From the IMG/VR virus record IMGVR_UViG_3300043313_001987, positions 1-34,901 of that record: a DNA stretch of 34,901 nt. The stretch is one strand, 5' to 3'. A model generated the notes under the pieces. That model made no database searches and was not told where the DNA came from. It saw nothing but the letters and a program-made list of their open reading frames with translations. This document shows positions 23,799-29,469 of this stretch, piece by piece. The stretch is from a virus. Every line of letters starts with the position of its first letter. Position 1 is the first letter of the stretch. The translations under genes were made by a program, and so were the position numbers.

Positions 23799-24454
23799 AA
23801 CGGGTCCTCCCCGGACGGGACCGCCATCGGTGTCTTCGCCGCCTCCTCGATCCGCCGGGCCCACTCGTCGGCGACCTCGTCGGTGAGCGTGCGACGGGTG
23901 ATCCCCTCGGCCTTCACCCAGTCGACGACCGGCGCCGGGTCGGTCAGGGCGTTCGTCGCCACCTTCAGGTCGACGAACCGGTCCGGTGCAGGCTCCGGAC
24001 CCGGGCCGGCGTCGTGCGCCGGGGCACGCTCGTACAGCACCGAGTCCGGGTCCGGTTCGTTCGTCGGCAGGGTCAGCGACTGGATCAACGCGGTCCGGAA
24101 CGCCACCGACATCGCCTTCGACACGGCCTTGTCGCCTGAGTCGAACGCCTCGGCCGGGACGACCGCGTCGACCGACGACCCGTCGGTGGCGAGGAACCGG
24201 TACCGGACCCGCAGCGACACGTGCGCCATCGGCGTCCGGTTCTTGCCGACCTCGACCGTCGACACGTCGACCTGTTCGACCATCGGCACGACCACGACCC
24301 GGTGGGTGCGCAGGGCTGGGCCGACCGCGTTCAACACACCGTCGATCCCGCGGAACCTGAAGTTCTGAGCACTGTTGACGTCGTCCTTGCCGACGGCCTT
24401 CACGTCGGCCATGACGGCGGCCATCGCGGCGAAGATCTCGGGTGCGTCGGTCAC
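23795..24454 (-). CDS. erf: ERF-family single-strand annealing recombinase
   Basis: 219 residues. The ERF domain (5 to about 130) is clear: IFAAMAAVMADVKAVGKDDVNSAQNFRFRGIDGVLNAVGPALRTHRVVVVP, then the VRYRFLATDGSSV strand and the GDKAVSKAMSVAFRTALIQSLTLPT motif. ERF proteins anneal complementary single strands, for phage genome circularisation and recombination. The C-terminal third is variable (DRFVDLKVATNALTDPAPVVDWVKAEGITRRTLTDEVADEWARRIE), ending in an acidic DPF tail that could bind SSB. It forms a module with the Gam-like gene at 24827. Confidence 0.9.
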   Translation of the reverse strand: MTDAPEIFAAMAAVMADVKAVGKDDVNSAQNFRFRGIDGVLNAVGPALRTHRVVVVPMVEQVDVSTVEVGKNRTPMAHVSLRVRYRFLATDGSSVDAVVPAEAFDSGDKAVSKAMSVAFRTALIQSLTLPTNEPDPDSVLYERAPAHDAGPGPEPAPDRFVDLKVATNALTDPAPVVDWVKAEGITRRTLTDEVADEWARRIEEAAKTPMAVPSGEDPF

Positions 24455-24654
24455 GGCGCCTCCCCGTCATGGCAGGCGCAACCGCACGGCTGGTCACAGA
24501 ACTTGCACACCCGCCGGCACCGCTCGTGCAGGTCGTGGTGACACGCCGTCGACGTGTACACGTGCATCTCGTCGGGCTCCGGGTCGGTGTCGGCCATGAC
24601 GTCGCGCAGCCTCGTCTCGCGGTACTCCGGGAACAGCGGCTCGTCCTCGATCAC
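24451..24654 (-). CDS. Small cysteine-rich, zinc-finger-like protein
   Basis: 67 residues from GTG 24654 (GTGA overlap). The C-terminal half is a Cys/His cluster: ACHHDLHERCRRVCKFCDQPCGCACHD. This could hold one or two zinc ions. The N-terminus is acidic (EDEPLFPEYRETRLRDVMADTDPEPDE). It is encoded between a 59-residue gene and ERF. Function unknown. Confidence 0.72.
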   Translation of the reverse strand: MIEDEPLFPEYRETRLRDVMADTDPEPDEMHVYTSTACHHDLHERCRRVCKFCDQPCGCACHDGEAP

Positions 24655-24830
24655 CGGGCCCCCACCTCGTAGTCGGCCTCCCGCTCGAACACCACGAACG
24701 TCTCCCCGGGGACACCGGAAGGGCAGATCACCTTGACCTCCCAGCCGGAGTCCTCCCAGGCGTTGCAGACGTCCACGACGTCGGCGGGCCGGCCCATGGC
24801 CAGCAGTGTCTGCGTCACGAACTCGGTCAC
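24651..24830 (-). CDS. Short hypothetical protein between Gam-like and Cys-rich genes
   Basis: 59 residues from GTG 24830. Start and stop overlap the neighbouring genes by 4 nt each (GTGA at both ends), which supports translation. It reads as one helix (TEFVTQTLLAMGRPADVVDVCNAWEDSGW) followed by two strands (EVKVICPSGVPGETFVVFERE), a compact alpha/beta fold. A similar small fold occurs in many phage DUF proteins but no family is assigned. Confidence 0.7.
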   Translation of the reverse strand: MTEFVTQTLLAMGRPADVVDVCNAWEDSGWEVKVICPSGVPGETFVVFEREADYEVGAR

Positions 24831-25420
24831 CGGACCTTCACCCCGTACCGCTCCGGCTCGAACACCTGACGGACACCCGGCACGACCTCCCCCGACCCGG
24901 ACACGATCGACGTCACCCGCTCGACCGTCTCGTCCCCATCAGGTGGCACCGGCCGGTACCCGTCCTTCAACCGCGACACCAACGGCTTGCGCGACAGCAG
25001 CTCCGGGTCGTTCACCTCAGCCCACGCGACGAACGCCTCCTCGTCGGTCACCTCCACCCGGGACGGACCCTTCCGGACCGTCAGGTCACCGGCCGGCAAC
25101 TTGTAGGTCTTCGGCAGCTTCGGGTCGGCGTCCTCGAGCCGGCGCCGGTAGTCGACCAGGTGCGCCTTGAAAAATCCGATGTCATCGACCGGACCCCGGC
25201 AGGCGTCAGCCTTCCACTGGTTGATCCGGGCGATCTCACCGTTCGCCACCGCAAGGACCCGGGCCACCTCAGCCTCAGCCCGGGCCACCTTGCGCAACGC
25301 CCACGTCGCCGCCGAATCGTCGGTGATGGCGAACGCCTCCTCCACCCGCTCAGCCTCGAACCCGGCCGTGCGGTCGCGGTCCGACTCCCAGTCATCCACC
25401 CACTCCGGCTCGACGCTCAC
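24827..25420 (-). CDS. gam: Mu Gam-like host nuclease inhibitor
   Basis: 197 residues from GTG 25420. Family pattern: AATWALRKVARAEAEVARVLAVANGEIARINQWK as the long helix, then IGFFKAHLVDYRRRLEDADPKLPKTYKLPAGDLTVRKGPSRVEVTDEEAFVAWAE and a closing GEVVPGVRQVFEP. Mu Gam is a Ku-like dimer that binds DNA ends and blocks exonucleases such as RecBCD/AddAB. In phages it often pairs with an annealase, and here ERF lies three genes downstream. It is coupled at both ends. Confidence 0.85.
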   Translation of the reverse strand: MSVEPEWVDDWESDRDRTAGFEAERVEEAFAITDDSAATWALRKVARAEAEVARVLAVANGEIARINQWKADACRGPVDDIGFFKAHLVDYRRRLEDADPKLPKTYKLPAGDLTVRKGPSRVEVTDEEAFVAWAEVNDPELLSRKPLVSRLKDGYRPVPPDGDETVERVTSIVSGSGEVVPGVRQVFEPERYGVKVR

Positions 25421-25779
25421 GACGACACCTCCCCGACCGGGACCGCACCGACCGTGGCGTCGGCGACCGGCGGGTGGCCACCCGGGAAGTAGTACAGCTG
25501 CAGCTCGGCCCGACCGAACCGGCGGCGCACCAACCGGAACGTCACATGCGACTCGTGCTCCACCACACCGTCAGCGGCCAACACGTCGGACAGACGGTCA
25601 AACTGGTCCTCCGAACCGGCGTCGACCGAGTAGGTCACCGGAGCGAACTCATGCAAGGTCGGGACCGGGAACGCCGGGTGATCCCACACGAACCGGCACA
25701 ACGCCCCCAGGTCCTGGACCAGGGCGAGCACGTCCTCCCGGAACTGCTTGCGGCTCGCAACCTCAGCGGTCTCGGTCAT
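25417..25779 (-). CDS. Hypothetical protein after the single-block GGCNN repeat
   Basis: 120 residues from ATG 25779 (GGAGG 5 nt upstream). Another in-frame ATG at 25803 lies within the repeat. A helical segment (SRKQFREDVLALVQDLGALCRFVWDHPAFPVPTL) is followed by beta strands (TYSVDAGSEDQFDRLSDVLAAD, HESHVTFRLVRRRFGRAELQLYYFPG). The overall shape is that of a small alpha/beta phage protein of unknown role. A 22-bp stretch encoding PVTYSVD is shared exactly with the gene at 25889-26578. Confidence 0.72.
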   Translation of the reverse strand: MTETAEVASRKQFREDVLALVQDLGALCRFVWDHPAFPVPTLHEFAPVTYSVDAGSEDQFDRLSDVLAADGVVEHESHVTFRLVRRRFGRAELQLYYFPGGHPPVADATVGAVPVGEVSS

Positions 25780-25892
25780 CCGACCCTCCATCTCGATCTC
25801 CATGCCTGCCGTGCCCTGCCTGGCCCGGCCTTGCCGTGCCATGACGAACCCGACCCCGCCGTGCCCTGCCCCTCCATGCCTGCCGCGGTCAT
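25776..25892 (-). CDS. Possible 38-residue ORF across the single-block repeat
   Basis: ATG 25892 overlaps the previous gene's TGA (ATGA), and its own TGA overlaps the next ATG (25779) by 4 nt, the same coupling style as most junctions here. The product begins MTAAGMEGQG and then is Gly/Ala/Ser/Arg-rich (AGSGSSWHGKAGPGRARQAW). The first codons MTAAGxEG are shared with the long-array ORF at 26994-27743. It may be a real short peptide, or only a frame kept open so that ribosomes can cross to the next gene. Confidence 0.4.
   Translation of the reverse strand: MTAAGMEGQGTAGSGSSWHGKAGPGRARQAWRSRWRVG
25802..25884 (-). repeat. Single-block GGCNN pentanucleotide repeat
   Basis: On the plus strand this is one pentamer (ATGCC), a 4-base TGCC, fourteen pentamers of form NNGCC (with ATGAC, GAACC, CGACC and CCTCC as variants) and a closing TGCC. 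It is one block of the long array at 27023-27735, with the same punctuation and the same flanking leader (minus strand CGATGACCGCGGCAGGC), and it likewise begins at a stop codon. Confidence 0.88.
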
Positions 25893-26578
25893 CGCCGGGC
25901 CTCGAACCGTCGACCCGAACCCGGCGTCCCACCCACAGCGTCAGCGGCACGGTCACGCATCCGCTGCTGATGATCCGCACCACCATCAGCGACCGCCGAC
26001 AACGGCGCCGACCGGCCGGCCGCCTCCCACCCCGACAGGGTGAGCGTCGCCCTCGTCGTACGTCTCGCCGACGTCACCGCGATCACCAACCGGTCCGCCT
26101 TCAACCGGTACAGGGTGTTCGACACCACCGACGGCTTCAGGCCCGTCAGGTCAGCGATCTTGCCGGACACGCCACCGGCCGGGTCGGACAGCTCACCACC
26201 GGCCTCAGCCAACAACGCCAGCACCTCAGCCATCGGACCACCCGGCGTCACCGCCACCCGCTCCGGCTCCGGCTCCGGGTCCGGGTCCGGGTCCGGGTCC
26301 GGGTCGGGCTCCGGATACGGGCCGACGTCGACCGAGTAGGTCACCGGCTCCGACACCGGTACCGGTTCCGGCACCTCCGGTGACGGCTCAGGTGGATCCT
26401 CGACGACCGGCGCCGGGGCCTCGACCGGCGGCGGAGTGGATCCGTCCAGACCAGTAACCGCCAGGGTCACCAGCTGCAGGAACCCTGAGTAGAGATGGGG
26501 CGGTCCACCGAGATCCAACTCGAGGCGGAGGTTGCAATCGGTGTCGTTTATCTCGAAGGACACTGTGCCGGGGGTCAT
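25889..26578 (-). CDS. Hypothetical protein with Pro-Asp repeat linker and C-terminal winged helix
   Basis: 229 residues. A beta-rich N-terminus (TVSFEINDTDCNLRLELDLGGPPHLYSGFLQLVTLAV) is followed by a long Pro/Glu/Val linker with PDPDPDPDPDPEPEPE, encoded by a CCGGGT hexanucleotide microsatellite (about 26270-26310). A winged-helix domain follows (about 118-175): MAEVLALLAEAGGELSDPAGGVSGKIADLTGLKPSVVSNTLYRLKADRLVIAV. The architecture suggests a DNA-binding regulator with a tethered partner-binding head. Its stop codon is the first base triplet of the single-block repeat leader. Confidence 0.75.
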   Translation of the reverse strand: MTPGTVSFEINDTDCNLRLELDLGGPPHLYSGFLQLVTLAVTGLDGSTPPPVEAPAPVVEDPPEPSPEVPEPVPVSEPVTYSVDVGPYPEPDPDPDPDPDPEPEPERVAVTPGGPMAEVLALLAEAGGELSDPAGGVSGKIADLTGLKPSVVSNTLYRLKADRLVIAVTSARRTTRATLTLSGWEAAGRSAPLSAVADGGADHQQRMRDRAADAVGGTPGSGRRFEARR

Positions 26579-26997
26579 GACGCCTCCTTACCGAGGTCGC
26601 CCCGGACCAGGTCGACGAACTCGACGAAGTGACCGAAGCGCCGGTGCAGCTGCTTCCACTCCCGCTCCATGTCCTTCAGGACGATGCGCGACAGGAGCTC
26701 GTCGCCGGCCACCTTCTCGGCCGGCTCGTACACATGCCCCGACGGCTGCCGGACCGCATGCCACGCCCGCACCGACTCACCCGGATCGGTCTCCGTCGGC
26801 TCCCGGTACACCACCCGGACCGACCGGATCAGCTGCTGGGCCTGGACACGCCGCCACGCCTCACCAGCCGTCTCGTTGTCCCAGTCGAACCGCTCATGCA
26901 GCGGATGGTCAGCCGGGCGGGCCTGGTCGACGACGACCGACGGCGTCAACCGGCCGTGCTCGTCGTAGATGGCCTGGAGGTGATCGCGCAAACTCAC
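26575..26997 (-). CDS. Hypothetical phage protein downstream of the long repeat array
   Basis: 140 residues from GTG 26997, which overlaps the array ORF stop by 4 nt and has GAGGGGG upstream. DHLQAIYDEHGRLTPSVVVDQARPADHPLHERFDWDNETAGEAWRRVQAQQLIRSVRVVY, then AWHAVRQPSGHVYEPAEKVAGDELLSRIVLKDMEREWKQLHRRFGHFVEFVDLV, is a pattern I associate with a hypothetical family common in phage recombination/early regions. It has no known function. The C-terminal part is helical and charged. Confidence 0.78.
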   Translation of the reverse strand: MSLRDHLQAIYDEHGRLTPSVVVDQARPADHPLHERFDWDNETAGEAWRRVQAQQLIRSVRVVYREPTETDPGESVRAWHAVRQPSGHVYEPAEKVAGDELLSRIVLKDMEREWKQLHRRFGHFVEFVDLVRGDLGKEAS

Positions 26998-27743
26998 ACG
27001 ACCACCCCCTCAGCCCCACGACATGCCGCACCCAGCCGAACCCTGCCGGGACCAGCACTGCCGTGCCTTGCCCAGCCTGCCGAGTCATGCCCTGCCGTAC
27101 CATGCCGCGACCGGCCAAACCCAGGCCCGCCGTGCCCGGCCATGCCTGCCTTACCTCGCCAAGCCGTGCCCGACCCCGCCACGCCGAACCCCGCCGAGCC
27201 ACGCCTTGCCTGCCAAGCCTTGCCGCACCGTGCCCCGACTAGCCCTGCCATGCCTGCCGGGCCAAGCCTCGACACGCCTTGCGCTGCCCGACCGTGCCCT
27301 GCCTCGCCTGCCACGCCTTGCCGAACCGCACCGCGACTTGCCGCGCCGCGCCTTGCCTGCCGTGCCACGCCACACCAAGCCGGACCATGCCCGGCCGGAC
27401 CATGCGCCGCCGTGCCTGCCCAGCCCTGACGAGCCGTACCCCGACCTGCCCCACCACGCCGTGCCAAGCCAAGCCTGGCCTGCCACGACCAGCCCGGCCA
27501 TGCCTCGCCAGGCCTCGCCATGCCGCACCTCGACGGGCCTGCCGAACCCTGACCAGCCATACCGAGGTGTGCCCTGACCCACCGCACCATGCCAGCCCTG
27601 CCGGGCCCTGCCTCGCCTCGCCGAGACGTGCCTCGCCATACTGAGCCGAGCCCTGCCTGCCGAGCCAAGCCCCGCCGGGACGAGCCTTGCCGGGACACGC
27701 CTAGCCAAGCCATGCCGAACCCCTCCACGCCTGCCGCGGTCAT
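26994..27743 (-). CDS. Possible 249-residue ORF spanning the whole GGCNN array
   Basis: ATG 27743 overlaps the previous TGA (ATGA). The frame stays open through all 713 bp of repeats and ends in a TGA that overlaps the next GTG start by 4 nt. The product begins MTAAGVEGFGMAWLG and then repeats a five-residue theme, Gly-x-Ala/Ser-Arg/Trp/Gly-x (GLARQ, GMARP, GEAWP). It is very basic and Gly-rich. GGCNN repeats contain few stops in any frame, so openness alone is weak evidence. The exact joins at both ends, repeated in the short version, are the better argument. It could be a real repeat protein, or only a readable spacer. Confidence 0.4.
   Translation of the reverse strand: MTAAGVEGFGMAWLGVSRQGSSRRGLARQAGLGSVWRGTSRRGEAGPGRAGMVRWVRAHLGMAGQGSAGPSRCGMARPGEAWPGWSWQARLGLARRGGAGRGTARQGWAGTAAHGPAGHGPAWCGVARQARRGAASRGAVRQGVAGEAGHGRAAQGVSRLGPAGMAGLVGARCGKAWQARRGSAGFGVAGSGTAWRGKAGMAGHGGPGFGRSRHGTAGHDSAGWARHGSAGPGRVRLGAACRGAEGVVV
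27023..27735 (-). repeat. Long degenerate pentanucleotide array (GGCNN) with regular one-base register shifts
   Basis: Read on the minus strand, all 713 bp divide without remainder into 133 five-base units and 12 four-base units. About two thirds of the five-base units are GGCNN, 22 are GGTNN and 14 are GTCNN. The four-base units (GGCA, once GGCT) stand at 27078, 27147, 27211, 27255, 27309, 27358, 27417, 27481, 27540, 27594, 27658 and 27732 (plus-strand start of each). Blocks between them hold 8-14 pentamers, average about 60 bp. The two N positions vary freely. The array fills the gap between two minus-strand genes in the recombination module. Confidence 0.95.
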
Positions 27744-28360
27744 CGTTCGATCACCTCGATGTCGCGCGTGCCGTCGACGCAATAGGTGCCGAATTCGCCG
27801 CGCCGCTCCGGCCGCCATTCGCCGACACCGATGCCGAGCCCGCCGGCGTCGATCAACGACAGGACGCTCGCCCTCGACAACGAACTCATCACGTAGGTGA
27901 CGAGGAGGTTCGTCCGCCACTCGGTGAACATCGGCCGGTAGCGGAGGTCCGCCGACCGGGAGGCGCCACCGAGACGGACGATGTCCTCCCGCATGATCGG
28001 CTCACCGATGATCGGCACCAGCGCCTGCGCATCCTTCTCGGACAGCTCACCGTGCATGAACAGGAACTGGCGGAGCGACGTCATGTTGATGTCCTTGCCG
28101 TAGAAGCGGGCGGCTCCGACGGTCGCCGCCTTGAACGCGGTGACCGGGAAGCCGTAGCCGTCTTTCGTCCGGTAGAACGCGGCCTCGTACTCGGCCTGCG
28201 GGTCACGGGTCTCCTTCGGCTTCTTCCGGCCCTGCTGGGCGTCGAGCATCTGACGCTTCGACTTGTCGGAGAAGTTGTGGACGATCAGCGGCATGGTGCC
28301 GACGATCGGGACCTGGATGGTTTCCGAGGCGATGCGGTCGATCTGGATCTGAGCGGTCAT
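27740..28360 (-). CDS. Conserved-type phage protein directly upstream of the array
   Basis: 206 residues with SD GAGAAGGA before ATG 28360. The sequence reads ETIQVPIVGTMPLIVHNFSDKSKRQMLDAQQGRKK, then DPQAEYEAAFYRTKDGYGFPVTAFKAATVGAARF, then PIIGEPIMREDIVRLGGASRSADLRYRPMFTEWRTNLLVTYV and ends AGGLGIGVGEWRPERRGEFGTY. I recognise it as a phage family of unknown function with this conserved order. The glycine-rich G.G.GEWRPE..G.FG end recalls the glycine-rich loop of RAMP/Cas7-type RNA-binding folds, but that is only an impression. Its stop codon lies inside the leader that starts the array, so array and gene are physically tied. Confidence 0.78.
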   Translation of the reverse strand: MTAQIQIDRIASETIQVPIVGTMPLIVHNFSDKSKRQMLDAQQGRKKPKETRDPQAEYEAAFYRTKDGYGFPVTAFKAATVGAARFYGKDINMTSLRQFLFMHGELSEKDAQALVPIIGEPIMREDIVRLGGASRSADLRYRPMFTEWRTNLLVTYVMSSLSRASVLSLIDAGGLGIGVGEWRPERRGEFGTYCVDGTRDIEVIER

Positions 28361-28383
28361 CTATCCTTCTCTCTGGTTCGGGT

Positions 28384-28420
28384 GCAGCTCCGGTATCCGG
28401 GAAGGGGTGGCCGGAGCTGC
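28384..28420 (-). promoter_or_regulatory. 10-bp hairpin in the leader of the array-proximal gene
   Basis: Arms GCAGCTCCGG (28384-28393) and CCGGAGCTGC (28411-28420) are perfectly complementary with a 17-nt loop, in the 73-bp gap between two minus-strand genes. The T-rich flank (TTCTGTTTT) is on the plus-strand side, so as a terminator it would act on plus-strand RNA. On the minus transcript it is a leader structure 23 nt before the start codon. Confidence 0.55.
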
Positions 28421-28433
28421 TTCTGTTTTGGGA

Positions 28434-28799
28434 TCAGGTGTGGCCGGCCGGGGCCACCGGTGGGTGGCACGGTTCGAGGACGCGCACCTCGTTCCGTTCG
28501 GTCCCGGCCGGCCGGTTCTCGATGGCCCACACGACGCACATGAGCCCGTCGGGACTTGGGCGTCGCCGGCCGGTGTCCACGGCGCCGAGCTCCTGTCGCC
28601 GCTTCGCCACGGAGGGCTTGCGCCGCTCGGCCAGGCCGAGGAGCTGGGTCGCCTCCCAGTCGGTCACGCCACCCGGGTGGAGTCGCAGGACGTCCTCGAC
28701 CCGCTGGCGGAGCGTGACCCGGTTGTGGCCGGCGGCCCGATGCGATGTGCCCGGATCGCCTGGGCGGACAGCCGGGGGGAACAGCGACGGCTGGTCCAT
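28434..28799 (-). CDS. Winged-helix DNA-binding protein
   Basis: 121 residues from ATG 28799, sharing one base with the preceding stop. RPGDPGTSHRAAGHNRVTLRQRVEDVLRLHPGGVTDWEATQLLGLAERRKPSVAKRRQELGAVDTGRRRPSPDGLMCVVWAI is the familiar phage pattern: a DP.TSH.AA lead, a helix-turn-helix (VTDWEATQLLG...PSVAKRRQEL) and a beta wing (GRRRPSPDGLMCVVWAI). Such proteins are common in early phage operons and are thought to be regulators. The C-terminus (PAGTERNEVRVLEPCHPP) is variable. Confidence 0.75.
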   Translation of the reverse strand: MDQPSLFPPAVRPGDPGTSHRAAGHNRVTLRQRVEDVLRLHPGGVTDWEATQLLGLAERRKPSVAKRRQELGAVDTGRRRPSPDGLMCVVWAIENRPAGTERNEVRVLEPCHPPVAPAGHT

Positions 28800-29089
28800 C
28801 AGGACACCCGCCGATCCGGTGCAGCGGCCGAGGCGGTGGGAGAAGCGAAGGTGTGGTGCGCGATCGACAGGCAGACATGCCCGAGGTCGGCCCACGCCAC
28901 CGCGTCGTGCAGCGTGTCGAACGTGTGGACGGTGCCGTCCGGGCAGGTGACCGTCGTGCGCTGTCGCGACCCGCCTAGTGGAGAAGCGTTCTCACTGGGG
29001 GGGGGGGGGGCTTGCCTTAGCGGGTTGCGGGGCGCGTCACGGTCTCCCGATCCTGGATCGGGAGGCCCGACGTGGTGCACGTCGGCCAT
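28799..29089 (-). CDS. Hypothetical protein containing a 14-base homopolymer
   Basis: 96 residues from ATG 29089 (AGAAGGTGA 7 nt upstream). The C-terminal half looks like real protein (TTVTCPDGTVHTFDTLHDAVAWADLGHVCLSIAHHTF). The N-terminal half is Pro/Gly/Arg-rich. It contains a run of 14 C on the coding strand (28997-29010) encoding APPPP, and a 10-bp inverted repeat at 29044-29064. No start codon exists after the homopolymer in this frame. The homopolymer therefore decides whether the gene is in frame, so it could be phase-variable or miscounted by sequencing. Confidence 0.5.
   Translation of the reverse strand: MADVHHVGPPDPGSGDRDAPRNPLRQAPPPPSENASPLGGSRQRTTVTCPDGTVHTFDTLHDAVAWADLGHVCLSIAHHTFASPTASAAAPDRRVS
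28997..29010 (-). repeat. 14-base homopolymer (G on plus strand, C on coding strand)
   Basis: Fourteen consecutive G lie inside the gene at 28799-29089. At exactly 14 the ATG at 29089 is joined in frame to the conserved-looking C-terminal half. Any change not divisible by three would separate them. Confidence 0.9.
29044..29064. other. 10-bp inverted repeat near the start of the homopolymer gene
   Basis: CTCCCGATCC (29044-29053) and GGATCGGGAG (29055-29064) are exact reverse complements separated by one base. Such a nearly perfect 21-bp dyad could be an operator or a hairpin. It lies 25 bp inside the called gene, which makes the true start of that gene less certain. Confidence 0.55.
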
Positions 29090-29216
29090 CGGAGGGTCAC
29101 CTTCTCGTTCCGCTCGTTGTTCGACGGAACGTGGTTGAGCGTCCACTTTGTGCCGATTCAGGCTGAGCCACAAGGTGGAGGGCGGGAATTGTCAGGACGA
29201 TTCGCGTTGTCCCTGG

Positions 29217-29390
29217 TCACACCGTCTGCTGCGCGTCGAGCCATTCGACCAGCTGGGCTCGTGAGTACAGCAGCTTGCGTCCGACCTTGACCGCCGGAGG
29301 TCCGGTGCCCTCGACCCGCCACTTGTACAACGTGGGCTTCGGGGTGCGGAGGAGGTCGGATACTTCCTCGCTGGTCAGGTAGTCGGGCAC
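29217..29390 (-). CDS. xis: Excisionase/MerR-type helix-turn-helix protein
   Basis: 57 residues from GTG 29390 (GGAGA upstream). PDYLTSEEVSDLLRTPKPTLYKWRVEGTGPPAVKVGRKLLYSRAQLVEWLDAQ is the HTH_17/excisionase domain, with the YL(T)..EVS.LL.....TLYKWR..G.GP...KVG....Y...L..WL pattern. It is the first gene of the early minus operon, next to the switch region. It is either the excisionase for the integrase at 29972 or a Cro-like regulator of the switch. Confidence 0.85.
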   Translation of the reverse strand: MPDYLTSEEVSDLLRTPKPTLYKWRVEGTGPPAVKVGRKLLYSRAQLVEWLDAQQTV

Positions 29391-29431
29391 GGTGCTCTCC
29401 GGTTCGGGGAACTGGTTGTGCGTGGTTCTGC

Positions 29432-29463
29432 GATGTCGAAAACGTACGTTTGCTATCGACATC
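29432..29463. promoter_or_regulatory. Operator palindrome in the lysogeny switch
   Basis: GATGTCGA (29432-29439) and TCGACATC (29456-29463) are exact reverse complements 16 bp apart, and a perfect palindrome AAACGTACGTTT (29440-29451) lies between them. The site overlaps the -10 of the minus promoter and the -35 of the plus promoter. One protein, most likely the XRE repressor at 29493, could therefore control both. Confidence 0.7.
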
Positions 29464-29469
29464 GTGCAA
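29441..29469 (-). promoter_or_regulatory. Early lytic promoter (minus strand)
   Basis: The minus strand reads TTGCAC (29469-29464), a 17-bp spacer, then TACGTT (29446-29441), a fair sigma70-type promoter. It would start transcription about 45 bp before the excisionase-like gene and drive the long early operon. It is overlapped by the operator palindromes. Confidence 0.65.

Noticed and set aside
26260-26320. CCGGGT hexanucleotide run as a second regulatory repeat
   Set aside because: It encodes a regular Asp-Pro linker in frame inside a plausible gene and is adequately explained as a coding microsatellite.
27023-27735. CRISPR array
   Set aside because: There are no conserved repeats of 20-40 bp with unique spacers; the only conserved unit is five bases, and no cas genes are present.
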